A stretch of 45,382 nt of DNA. Source: an uncultured Prevotella sp. (GTDB taxonomy: Bacteria > Bacteroidota > Bacteroidia > Bacteroidales > Bacteroidaceae). Below are positions 35,642 to 43,085 of the stretch, one piece after another. Position 1 is the stretch's first letter. Each line of letters begins with the position of its first letter. Location of the stretch: contig CAMVJQ010000015.1 in the NCBI GenBank assembly GCA_947167845.1, positions 1 to 45,382 of the forward strand. The letters are read 5' to 3'. A program made the translations under genes and the position numbers. The notes under the pieces are model-generated. The model ran no database searches. It had not been told where the DNA came from and saw nothing but the letters and a program-made list of their open reading frames with translations.

Positions 35642-35906
35642 ATCGCTCTATTCCCTTAATAGTTTCTCTACCGGTTGTATAAAGTTCTCAATAAGCCGTT
35701 TGTCCTTGACTACGATCTCTGCCGTCCCCATAGTCTAAGGGACAGGTGTCGGGGGCTACCGTCTAAAGAAGTGCAGCCTCTTTAGTGCTATACCCAGTCA
35801 CCTGTCCCCCCATATGGCTTCTTCGATTTTTTCAAATACCAATTGTCATACTTCAGGGTATCAAGTCTGATTTCCGTACATTTTCTCGTATATTCCCAAA
35901 TTGTTA
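35642..35906. other. Intergenic stretch with gene scrap and REP-like hairpin
   Basis: On the minus strand 35648-35731 encodes MGTAEIVVKDKRLIENFIQP plus seven residues and a stop; this looks like the C-terminal end of a larger protein and is closed upstream by a stop within the palindrome. The palindrome pairs GGGACAGGTG (35739-35748) with CACCTGTCCC (35799-35808) and holds an inner hairpin CTAAAGA/TCTTTAG (35763-35785). The rest is AT-rich, with nothing recognisable. Confidence 0.6.
35739..35808. repeat. REP-like palindrome, copy A
   Basis: A ten-base perfect inverted repeat encloses a smaller hairpin. The left shoulder, read on the minus strand, is CACCTGTCCCTTAGACTAT; it recurs in opposite orientation at 45121-45137 as CACCTGCCCCTTAGACTAT. 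Confidence 0.75.
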
Positions 35907-36464
35907 CTATTTCCTGAATGTTAGTTTCAAGTCAGAAGCATATACAAAATCAATAGACATTTCCCAATCTTCAGTGGCTGGAATAATTTCCGGATGCTCT
36001 GCTGCATATTTCTCTAATTCAGATACCTTCAAACGAATGGTAATAGAATATGCTTTACCTTCTTCAAACGGTCCTATTTCATAGGCAAGATCATAGGGGC
36101 ACACGCAATTAGCCATTACACCACCATAGTCTGTCATATCGTATTCTGTGACAGTGATTCTCTCCTCTGTCTCAGTAATCTTGGCATCAAAACTTCTGGC
36201 GGCACAGTTGAATGTAGCATTTCTGTGCTCCACGTAAAGCCCGCCGTTTTTAGTGGCAGTCAACTCGATAGCATCAGCATCCCCATTCTCTTCTGCGCGA
36301 GTCCTTACTTCCGCAGGTTTACAGCCTGTATTTGAGAAGTTCTTAAGCAATACTTCCTTTGGGGTGGAGGTTTCGACGGGATTGTCTATTTCGCTCCCAC
36401 ACCCTGACAATAATACCACAGCCATAAACACGGCACAAAAACTTTTTTTCTTCATTTTTCTCAT
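35907..36464 (-). CDS. Lipoprotein, paralogue 1 of a pair
   Basis: About 185 residues, exported as a lipoprotein: VVLLSGCGSEIDNP has a clear lipobox (LSGC). The N-terminal part up to SNTGCKPA is identical to the lipoprotein at 38.4 kb, down to the DNA level over about 95 bp. The remainder differs but keeps the pattern IEL-A-NGG-Y--H, an FNC Cys, an NCVCPYD double-Cys motif and YEIGP-EEG. Small Bacteroidales lipoproteins with this Cys-x-Cys motif are common but of unknown role. ATG 36464 has AAGG in front and aligns with the paralogue start; 36455 and 36473 are alternatives. Confidence 0.7.
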   Translation of the reverse strand: MRKMKKKSFCAVFMAVVLLSGCGSEIDNPVETSTPKEVLLKNFSNTGCKPAEVRTRAEENGDADAIELTATKNGGLYVEHRNATFNCAARSFDAKITETEERITVTEYDMTDYGGVMANCVCPYDLAYEIGPFEEGKAYSITIRLKVSELEKYAAEHPEIIPATEDWEMSIDFVYASDLKLTFRK

Positions 36465-36516
36465 AACCTTCATATTTTTTAATCTGGGGGTAATAATTCT
36501 AATTCTGCTCCAAGTT

Positions 36517-36894
36517 CTACTTACAAGGGGTCTGCCCCTCTGTGAGCCATAGTTTCTCGAATTCGTCTTGCTCGACATATTCAATTTTGAAATCAGTATC
36601 ATACTGTTCAATTGTCAAGTCTTCATCTGTCCAGAAACCAAGATTCTTTCCAAAAGGCCCCTTTACTATTACTATTCCATCCTTGTTAACTCCAATCTCG
36701 CGATTTGTAACATTATTTATGTCATCATATTCTATATACCAGGTAATAACTTTATCATATAACCTATCAAAATCAGGATTAGCCCTTGGGATAATGCTGG
36801 GCAAGATTCTCAACATTATTTTCTCCACAAACGATTCTTTTGTAGGCTGCTTAACTTTCACATTAAATTTGTCTATATATTTGAAGTATTTCAT
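36517..36894 (-). CDS. Hypothetical AT-rich protein
   Basis: A 125-residue cytoplasmic protein (MKYFKYIDKFNVKVKQPTKE...). No motif is recognised; the segment TNREIGVNKDGIVIVKGPFG looks like a beta-rich SMI1/immunity-type fold, but this is weak. The last residues, TEGQTPCK, are encoded by a REP-like palindrome (36520-36546), so the natural C-terminus has probably been replaced. Its base composition is much more AT-rich than the core genes, which suggests acquisition. Confidence 0.55.
   Translation of the reverse strand: MKYFKYIDKFNVKVKQPTKESFVEKIMLRILPSIIPRANPDFDRLYDKVITWYIEYDDINNVTNREIGVNKDGIVIVKGPFGKNLGFWTDEDLTIEQYDTDFKIEYVEQDEFEKLWLTEGQTPCK
36520..36546. repeat. REP-like palindrome, copy B
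   Basis: CTTACAAGGGG, then TCTG, then CCCCTCTGTGAG: an imperfect palindrome of the same kind as that at 37674-37696. It forms the 3' end of the hypothetical gene. Confidence 0.7.
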
Positions 36895-36936
36895 TTTCTT
36901 ATATGTAAGTGCCCTGGATCATTGACGCTCCAATTT

Positions 36937-37554
36937 TCACCTGGAAGTTTCGTCTTTCGGATTTAATTCTATTTTCGATATTTTTAGAAAAAGTTCTACT
37001 TCCGATGCACCTTTTGGAATCTTATCTATGGAGATGTCTGTTATTTGTAATGAGTATCTTTTAAGACACTCATTTAGTTTAGTGAAATAAGACGAACTAG
37101 AAATACTTTTTTTTATTCTTTCTTTTCGTTTTACCCAATTTTTATTAGAGGAAACGTTTTTTAAAACTTCGACAGCAATATGGTAGGGAATACCAGTCTG
37201 CATACCTTCAAGTTTTTCTATTGCTTCATATTTAGATAAATATGTTAGTAAGGCACTTATACCACAAAAGTAATCTTGATTATAACTTTTAGTATTGGCT
37301 ATGCCCAACCATAAGCCAGACTCCCTTTTTATGTATAGTCCAGTTATCACCTTTGCTGAATCGCTATTTTCTACCTGAAAACTATAATATCCTAGACTGT
37401 CCCCCACTTCGCATTCAACATATTGAGATGTTACGATGAGGCTATCACATGATAATCTAATGCTGTTTTCATTATTGCCTCCCAATGATTGTTCGGTCAT
37501 AAAAATAAGAACAGCAGTTATTCCGATATGAGCATATGTCTTTATGGTTTCCAT
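36937..37554 (-). CDS. Hypothetical exported protein
   Basis: A 205-residue protein with an N-terminal hydrophobic stretch (TYAHIGITAVLIFMTEQSLGG) that may be a signal peptide or anchor. The following region (SCDSLIVTSQYVECEVGDSLGYYSF) looks beta-rich, and the C-terminal half is Lys/Ser-rich and helical. I recognise no family. The coding sequence is very AT-rich, like the two genes downstream of it, and unlike the GC-rich core. It lies 42 bp upstream of the 125-residue gene and may share its transcript. Confidence 0.55.
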   Translation of the reverse strand: METIKTYAHIGITAVLIFMTEQSLGGNNENSIRLSCDSLIVTSQYVECEVGDSLGYYSFQVENSDSAKVITGLYIKRESGLWLGIANTKSYNQDYFCGISALLTYLSKYEAIEKLEGMQTGIPYHIAVEVLKNVSSNKNWVKRKERIKKSISSSSYFTKLNECLKRYSLQITDISIDKIPKGASEVELFLKISKIELNPKDETSR

Positions 37555-37856
37555 ACAATTGTTTTTTTTGCGTTATAAAGCGACCCAAGTAGTTTTGGAT
37601 TGTAATATGTCCCAGCGGCTTTGTATGAATAAACGACATCAACGTGTCCTGACACATTACTAAATCCTATACACACAAAGGGTCAGACCCTTTGTGAGCA
37701 AATGTTTTAATGATTATTATACGGACTTCTTGTATTTTCCTGCACCTTTGTCATCTATCTCTCAACTAATGGATTATCGCTGATTGCTGATCCGATTCAT
37801 ATACGATCCCTATCGAGCGGTTACCTCCTTATTTTCTTGCCGTTCTGGAGAATGAA
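37555..37856. other. 302-bp gene-free stretch with REP-like palindrome
   Basis: The only clear structure is the perfect palindrome at 37674-37696. The flanks are AT-rich with no open frame that looks like a protein and no TAnnTTTG box that I can place with confidence. Confidence 0.6.
37674..37696. repeat. REP-like palindrome, copy C (perfect)
   Basis: CACAAAGGGTC, then A, then GACCCTTTGTG: an 11-bp perfect inverted repeat around one base, within a hyphenated ACACAC/GAGC context. Confidence 0.9.
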
Positions 37857-38303
37857 TCAAAGACCTATCTCCTCAATCGACAATTTTATCTTGATTCCCA
37901 TATTCTTACATTTTTTTTCAAACTCTTTTTTGTCTAATGGCCCAAATAATTGATCATTCTTTTTGTCTATAATCCAGTAGCAATAGTGTATGTCATACAT
38001 TTTGTTGTATAATTGCTCTATACTATCTGCCTTTTCTTTGGTAATAGCATTTTCCATTTCAAAATCAAACCAACCTCTACTGGGGATTTGATATGCGATT
38101 ATGAAATCTTGATCATAATTATACTTTCTGACTTCTTCTGGAATCAATGGCTTAATTGGCGTCCATCCCAGACCACCTCCATCTAATTCTTTATTAATTC
38201 TGCCGTCCATATATTCATATCTACTACCCAAATCATGGTAATTGTCATGACAACTACATAACAATATTAGGACGTAAGTCATACAAAATAACCTCTTTAT
38301 CAT
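37857..38303 (-). CDS. DUF3997-like lipoprotein
   Basis: A 148-residue lipoprotein with lipobox ILLCSCHD (Cys near 16). Motifs YNYDQDFIIAYQIPSRGW, HYCYWIIDKKNDQLFGPLDK and EFEKKCKNMGI match the DUF3997 pattern found in many Bacteroidota (a Tyr-Asp-x-Asp-Phe-Ile-Ile strand, then YWIIDK and GPL). Function is unknown. ATG 38303 begins the signal peptide; the longer frame runs into a REP-like palindrome. Very AT-rich coding sequence. Confidence 0.75.
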   Translation of the reverse strand: MIKRLFCMTYVLILLCSCHDNYHDLGSRYEYMDGRINKELDGGGLGWTPIKPLIPEEVRKYNYDQDFIIAYQIPSRGWFDFEMENAITKEKADSIEQLYNKMYDIHYCYWIIDKKNDQLFGPLDKKEFEKKCKNMGIKIKLSIEEIGL

Positions 38304-38327
38304 AAGATCCAATTTTTTATTTTGTAA

Positions 38328-38402
38328 ACACACGGGGTCAGGAACGGTGTGCGATAGATGCATTATCTCCGTTTTTAGACATCGTTCCTGCCCCCTATGT
38401 GT
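38328..38402. repeat. REP-like palindrome, copy D
   Basis: ACACACGGGGTCAGGAACGG (38328-38347) faces CGTTCCTGCCCCCTATGTGT (38383-38402); about 18 positions pair with small bulges, enclosing a loop of about 35 nt. Confidence 0.75.
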
Positions 38403-38416
38403 TCGATTTATAGTTG

Positions 38417-38914
38417 TTACTCCCGATACTCCAGATTGGGTGAGTAGACGAAGTTGATGGTCTTGTTGGCAGAGCGGTTGTGCTCGCTGTGGATATTGAG
38501 TTCATAGGAGGTCCCCTCTACCAGCGGCCCTATCTCATATCCGAAATCAACATTACAATTGCACCAGGCTTGCATACTGGCATCACCTGTTTCTGTCACG
38601 GTAATCTTGTTTCCATCCACCTCGATGACGGCATTGTAGTCCCTGATGCCGCAATTGAGAATCACATCATTATGCTTGATGTAAACCCCGCCATTCTCCG
38701 TAGCGGCCAACTCTATGGATGACACTACTTCTTCGTCTACGCGAGTCCGTGCTCCAGCAGGCTTACAGCCTGTATTTGAGAAGTTCTTAAGCAATACTTC
38801 CTTTGGGGTGGAGGTTTCGACGGGATTGTCTATTTCGCTCCCACACCCTGACAATAATACCACTATGCCCATAAGAATAGTGCATAGTCTTTGTTTCTTA
38901 ATCGCTTTTTTCAT
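38417..38914 (-). CDS. Lipoprotein, paralogue 2 of a pair
   Basis: A 165-residue lipoprotein (VVLLSGCGSEIDNP). Residues from the lipobox to SNTGCKPA are identical to the 36-kb paralogue, and the later part is a diverged form: IELAATENGGVYIKHND, a Cys in ILNCGIRDY, WCNCNVDFGYEIGP and a short C-terminus FVYSPNLEYRE. The Cys-x-Cys motif and YEIGP are kept. ATG 38914 fits MKKAIKKQRL as the positive n-region of the signal peptide. No promoter box is obvious in the 47 bp after the upstream gene. Confidence 0.75.
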   Translation of the reverse strand: MKKAIKKQRLCTILMGIVVLLSGCGSEIDNPVETSTPKEVLLKNFSNTGCKPAGARTRVDEEVVSSIELAATENGGVYIKHNDVILNCGIRDYNAVIEVDGNKITVTETGDASMQAWCNCNVDFGYEIGPLVEGTSYELNIHSEHNRSANKTINFVYSPNLEYRE

Positions 38915-38961
38915 AACTTTGCTTTTTTAGTTTTTTAATCAGGCCTTGTGCCCCCTTGTTC

Positions 38962-40941
38962 TTATTTTGCCACTCTCTTCTTCCCGTCGTGGATGTAGAT
39001 GCCCTTTGCGGGAGGTGAGGCGATGGGATGCCCATGCAGGTTGTACAGCCGCGAAGAGCCTGTACGCATGGGTTCATAGACGGCGGATATGCCCAGCGTC
39101 TGGCCATAGATCGTCTTCCCGCCGTCCACGCATGCACAGAACAGATAGGGATAGAGGGAATAGCCGCGCTCCTTATAGCGGGCACTCATATCGCTCCACA
39201 GCACGGGAATGTCTATGCCGCAGTCGCCTCCCACGCCCTCAATCCAGCAACTCAGGCCCGTCTCTACCCCGCCTAAATGCTGGCGCAGGATGAACCTGCG
39301 GCAGGGCTGACCGCCTGACATGACCGTGTCGACCATCACCACTTCTGCATATCTGTCATCCGCATCTGACGGCGTGAATCTCGCGCCGGTCCTCAGCGTG
39401 TAGTTGAAGAGCAGTTCGGGAGCTTCAGCCGCTCTTTTCTGGTAGACATGGCGGTCACTCTCCCGTATGGCTTTCTCGTAGGTGGGAGCGCCGCCTGTCA
39501 GGTCGTCGCGCAGCACCCGCTTCCAGGTCGCCCCGTCGATGATGGTGTCACCCTGGATAAAGAGCCTGAAGGCCGGATTGTCATGTTCGTCGTGGTATAT
39601 CCACTCCCGCCCTTCTGCCACCAGCGGGCGGTAGTCGGGCGAAACGGCGTCTGACGGCATCTGCTCAAAGTTCTTGCCCGTGAAGACGCATTTCCCCTCG
39701 TCAACGCAAGTCAGGAGCGTGTTGCCGGAAGCGTCGAACAGGCCGTGGGAACTGCCGATGCCTTCCACCCAGTACTCGACGCTCTCGCTATATGGAGTCT
39801 CCTTGACGTATGTGCTCTTTCTGACCTCCTGCCGCCTGTATCTCTTGCCGAGCACGCGGATGGTGTCAACCGCAGTGACCTCTGTCACTCTGCTTTCGCC
39901 GTCCTCTGCTTTCTCGCCCGCATCGAGGCCGAAGTCATACAGCAGCCGCTCGCCGCTGGTGTCGCGGCAGAATATGCGCTGCCCTCTTTCACACAAGAGC
40001 ATGGGCAGGCGTCCAGTGCTGAGTGTGTCACCAGTCCACTGGTCAACCAAAAGGGCACCGACCGTGAAATACCGTTCACCGTTGATGAGCGAGTCGCCGT
40101 CGATGGTGTATACCATGCTGCCCTCGTAGTGGCCGTTGGTATAGTATTCGTTCCACTGCTTCCCTATCTTCAACATGGAGTTGTCGCCTGGCTGCCCTGT
40201 ACTGACATGGCTTGCGCGAAAAGCCTTCTGGTCGTCCACCAGTTCGAAGGGATCACCATGATAAAGATAGTTAGAACTCCCGTCTTCAACTCGCTGCAGA
40301 AAGGAGAAACCGGCCAGGGACTTCGGTGATGGATTCAAGTAGAAAAAGAATGTACCCGCCGAGTTGATACAGCCGACTCCCTCTACCAATTTCAATCCGT
40401 TGCTCAGGAATAACTTCCGCTGCCGGACACCATCAGAGTTTTCCTGCGTAGCAACGCGCGTCACCGTGACAAGAGTGCCGTCCTGAAGGGTGCAGTACTC
40501 TTCACCTGCCTGCTTCGAAAAGTCGTAGAGTATGAGTTCTCCAGCGTCATTCGTCTTGTAGGGAATAAAGTCCTTATCGCCTGTCTTCTGCCAGAAAGTA
40601 TCAAAAAAGGCCATATATTCCTCTTTGTCAACAAGGATCAGGTCGCCCTCACTCCTTACCGACACGTACTTCTTGTTCTTTGCTCTTGGAGTGAAAAACT
40701 CGCTGGTTGTAGGCCGGACAGGGAAATAGCAGTATCTCCACATGCCCATCCTGGCATATTTCTTCCCGTTTTTCCCTACAATGCTGTCTTCAATCCAGAC
40801 TTCATCAACCGTGGCTAAGTAATCATATTCGTGGTCGTACAAGTTGTAGGACCAAGTCCATACCGGTGCTTGATTGGTATTCTGCGCCACTGCCATAACA
40901 GAACACCACATAACCATTAAAAAAAAGAAATACTTTCTCAT
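38962..40941 (-). CDS. Exported three-repeat protein with T9SS-type tail
   Basis: A 659-residue protein with a signal peptide (MRKYFFFLMVMWCSVMAVAQ). Three diverged repeats of about 190 residues each can be aligned by eye: each has a YDF or NYTL beta segment with a Gly-rich turn, a V-V--V-T-----G----R block, and a VEGVG / VEGIG / IEGVG signature followed by a Cys or Gly. The C-terminal 30 residues (RLYNLHGHPIASPPAKGIYI, ending KKRVAK) look like a type A T9SS sorting domain, so export to the surface is likely. Function is unknown; such proteins recur in Prevotella. It follows the propeptide-like lipoprotein by 50 bp. Confidence 0.7.
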   Translation of the reverse strand: MRKYFFFLMVMWCSVMAVAQNTNQAPVWTWSYNLYDHEYDYLATVDEVWIEDSIVGKNGKKYARMGMWRYCYFPVRPTTSEFFTPRAKNKKYVSVRSEGDLILVDKEEYMAFFDTFWQKTGDKDFIPYKTNDAGELILYDFSKQAGEEYCTLQDGTLVTVTRVATQENSDGVRQRKLFLSNGLKLVEGVGCINSAGTFFFYLNPSPKSLAGFSFLQRVEDGSSNYLYHGDPFELVDDQKAFRASHVSTGQPGDNSMLKIGKQWNEYYTNGHYEGSMVYTIDGDSLINGERYFTVGALLVDQWTGDTLSTGRLPMLLCERGQRIFCRDTSGERLLYDFGLDAGEKAEDGESRVTEVTAVDTIRVLGKRYRRQEVRKSTYVKETPYSESVEYWVEGIGSSHGLFDASGNTLLTCVDEGKCVFTGKNFEQMPSDAVSPDYRPLVAEGREWIYHDEHDNPAFRLFIQGDTIIDGATWKRVLRDDLTGGAPTYEKAIRESDRHVYQKRAAEAPELLFNYTLRTGARFTPSDADDRYAEVVMVDTVMSGGQPCRRFILRQHLGGVETGLSCWIEGVGGDCGIDIPVLWSDMSARYKERGYSLYPYLFCACVDGGKTIYGQTLGISAVYEPMRTGSSRLYNLHGHPIASPPAKGIYIHDGKKRVAK

Positions 40942-40991
40942 AACCAATTCCTTTTTACAAATGCCATAAATGCTTCTGGCAATTATGCAAA

Positions 40992-41714
40992 TCAATAATA
41001 CGGATAATCTCCATGAAAGCGGAGGTGGTAGAGCAGACGACCAGTCTTGGCGTCGACATATACGTATTCATGATTTTCCCAAATATCATACTTGTAGACA
41101 TACACAAGCCTTGGCACCAACTGCCCGTCGACAGGGAATGACATTACTGACAGGTAGAAACGTTTGTCTTCTCCCACGACAGACTCTTTAAGATAATTCT
41201 CAACAATCTTCCGCGCATTGTCATCGCTGACACCTGGCGCGACATCAAGGTCGTCAATGGGGACAAACCAGCCGTATACTCTGTCCAATAAGCCATCATG
41301 GTATTCGAAAAACCAAGTGCCTTCTTCTACAGGGACTCCTTTGTAATATTGCCGGCATATAGGCAGACGTTCCCGAAAAAGATATGGCTCCTTTATCACC
41401 TGGTTGTCAGCAGTCACGGGAAGATACTGGTTGACGAAGTCCTCAGGTGACAGGAGTACCGCCGGCCTGAATAGAATTTGCTTAACGATACCATCCACTC
41501 TGTCAACAATCAATGTTCCGACAGTGTCCCTGACCGTCTTCTGCTGATTCTGCACTTCCTGGAAATCACCCGTGGAGAACTCTGGTACGGTCTGCTCCAG
41601 CAATGCCGGATTGAAATCATCCTGCTGTGCTGAAGGCGAATCTGGCCTGTCACATGCCATTAAACCACAAACAACTGCAATCTGCAGTACTCTCGACACA
41701 CAAAAACCTCTCAT
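40992..41714 (-). CDS. Lipoprotein resembling a protease propeptide (FTP/PepSY-like)
   Basis: A 240-residue lipoprotein with lipobox GLMACDRP (Cys21). The middle reads CRQYYKGVPVEEGTWFFEYHDGLLDRVYGWF, close to the FTP segment of thermolysin-type propeptides (Q-x-Y-x-G-x-P-V and H-x-x-G). The C-terminal part, PRLVYVYKYDIWENHEYVYVDAKTGRLLY, looks like a PepSY strand set. No protease domain follows, so it may act in trans as an inhibitor or folding aid, possibly for the neighbouring exported protein; that is inference. A TATCTTTG box with TTG at 20 nt lies just upstream, making it the first gene of a two-gene unit. Confidence 0.65.
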   Translation of the reverse strand: MRGFCVSRVLQIAVVCGLMACDRPDSPSAQQDDFNPALLEQTVPEFSTGDFQEVQNQQKTVRDTVGTLIVDRVDGIVKQILFRPAVLLSPEDFVNQYLPVTADNQVIKEPYLFRERLPICRQYYKGVPVEEGTWFFEYHDGLLDRVYGWFVPIDDLDVAPGVSDDNARKIVENYLKESVVGEDKRFYLSVMSFPVDGQLVPRLVYVYKYDIWENHEYVYVDAKTGRLLYHLRFHGDYPYY

Positions 41715-41736
41715 ATTCTATCAAATTTTCACTTTG

Positions 41737-41767
41737 CAAAGATATATCATTTTTATGAAACTTGCAA
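41737..41767 (-). promoter_or_regulatory. Promoter of the propeptide-like lipoprotein
   Basis: TATCTTTG at 41737-41744 on the minus strand with TTG at 41765-41767, 20 nt apart, 23 bp upstream of the ATG at 41714. Confidence 0.7.
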
Positions 41768-41853
41768 CTTTTTTAGGATTAATGTCGTATTTCGCCAGTT
41801 GTAGGATGTCTGCACTTTTGGATATCACAAAGTCTCCAGACCTCAGTGTGACT

Positions 41854-42846
41854 CTATCTGGCCACTCTCTTCTTCCCGTCGTGGATGTAGATGCCCTTCA
41901 GCATGCTACCGTTCAGACAGCGGCCTTGAAGGTCGTAAACAGGCACTTCAAAGTTCCGTTCCTTGATGGACGGCTGAATAGCGGTAGAAGTCGCCTCTAT
42001 AATAGTCTTGAAAAGCGACCATCCTGTTGCTGCCTCATACTTCGATTTGCTGCCCTTGGGCACATAAAGCACTGCATTCTCATAAGTATCCTCTTCGAAG
42101 ACGTCTGCATCTATGCTAAATGGCTCTTCGATTTTGGATATAATGACAGATAACCGAGGATTCCGGCTAAAAGCATAATTGTCTATGCTTACTAACCTAC
42201 TTGAAAAAGTTACTTTGCACAGGCTGTCACAACTTTCGAAAGCACCCATTCCTATTTTTGTTACATTTTCCGGTATGACAATTTCGTGCAAACTAGAACA
42301 ACAAGAAAAAGACATGTCTCCGATTTCATAAAGGCTTTCAGGAAGATTGACTTCGCGAAGTCTTCTACAACTTTCAAAAGTACCGCGAGGAATTACTGTC
42401 ATCTGATTTGGAAAGATAATTGAAGTTAATCTGCCACATCTGCTGAAACAGTATGCCCCCATAGATTCAAGCCTGTCAGGTAGGTAAACAGTACACAACT
42501 TAGAACAGCCTTGGAACACTCCACCACCGATAGTTGTGATCGTTGAGGGAATCCGAATGGATTGGACATCCGTGTAATAGAAGGCATAATCGCCGATCTC
42601 ATTCACTATGTAATGATGGCCATCATACATGAAACTATCAAGGATCACGATATTTTCTGTGAAGTTCATAAATCCTCTGGTTCTCCCGTCCCATGCATGG
42701 TATTCTCCGTCCTTCACCTTGGCAACACCGCTGCCCTTCTCGTAAGTGTATGCCACTCCTGTCAGGGAATCGGTATACTCTTCAGCAACTGCAGCGGCCA
42801 AAGCCAAATATAATAGTATTGATACAATCAGATTCCTTTTTACCAT
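41854..42846 (-). CDS. BspA-like leucine-rich repeat surface protein
   Basis: A 330-residue exported protein. The signal peptide is residues 1-22 (MVKRNLIVSILLYLALAAAVA), followed by a short beta domain. At least seven LRR_5/BspA units of about 23 residues occupy about 90-260, with the pattern I-IP--V--IG--AF-GC--L (for example IVIPENVTKIGMGAFESCDS). A conserved VLYVPKGSKSKYEAATGW cap and a C-terminal tail YDLQGRCLNGSMLKGIYIHD follow; the tail is a T9SS-type sorting signal. BspA-type proteins mediate binding to host or partner cells in Tannerella and Treponema; adhesion here is inferred. Start ATG 42846 is only about 12 bp from a TACCTTTG box. Confidence 0.9.
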   Translation of the reverse strand: MVKRNLIVSILLYLALAAAVAEEYTDSLTGVAYTYEKGSGVAKVKDGEYHAWDGRTRGFMNFTENIVILDSFMYDGHHYIVNEIGDYAFYYTDVQSIRIPSTITTIGGGVFQGCSKLCTVYLPDRLESMGAYCFSRCGRLTSIIFPNQMTVIPRGTFESCRRLREVNLPESLYEIGDMSFSCCSSLHEIVIPENVTKIGMGAFESCDSLCKVTFSSRLVSIDNYAFSRNPRLSVIISKIEEPFSIDADVFEEDTYENAVLYVPKGSKSKYEAATGWSLFKTIIEATSTAIQPSIKERNFEVPVYDLQGRCLNGSMLKGIYIHDGKKRVAR

Positions 42847-42858
42847 ATCATTTTTTTG

Positions 42859-42866
42859 CAAAGGTA
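42859..42866 (-). promoter_or_regulatory. -7 box of the BspA-like gene
   Basis: TACCTTTG on the minus strand, 12 bp before ATG 42846. The leader would be very short and contains ATGATATGG, where a 3-codon frame (ATG ATA TGG TAA) overlaps the real start. Confidence 0.65.
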
Positions 42867-43085
42867 CAAGAATAAATACTTTACTTTTCATAAATAATGC
42901 TTTTAAGTTTACGCTGCAAAACTAATAAAAAGCATTGAATTTGTAATGACAGATTCAGATAATTTTTTCATCTATTTAAACAGAGAAGATTGAACACTCT
43001 TGTAAGTTGTTTGTTTCTAATGACTTAGAATGTCCAATGTGACTTTTTCACTCGCTTTTCACTTTCGCCTGCACTACGCTTGTCA

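Noticed and set aside
37472..37657. A 61-codon minus-strand frame overlapping the start of the 205-residue gene
   Set aside because: It overlaps a longer frame with a plausible signal peptide and has no pattern of its own.
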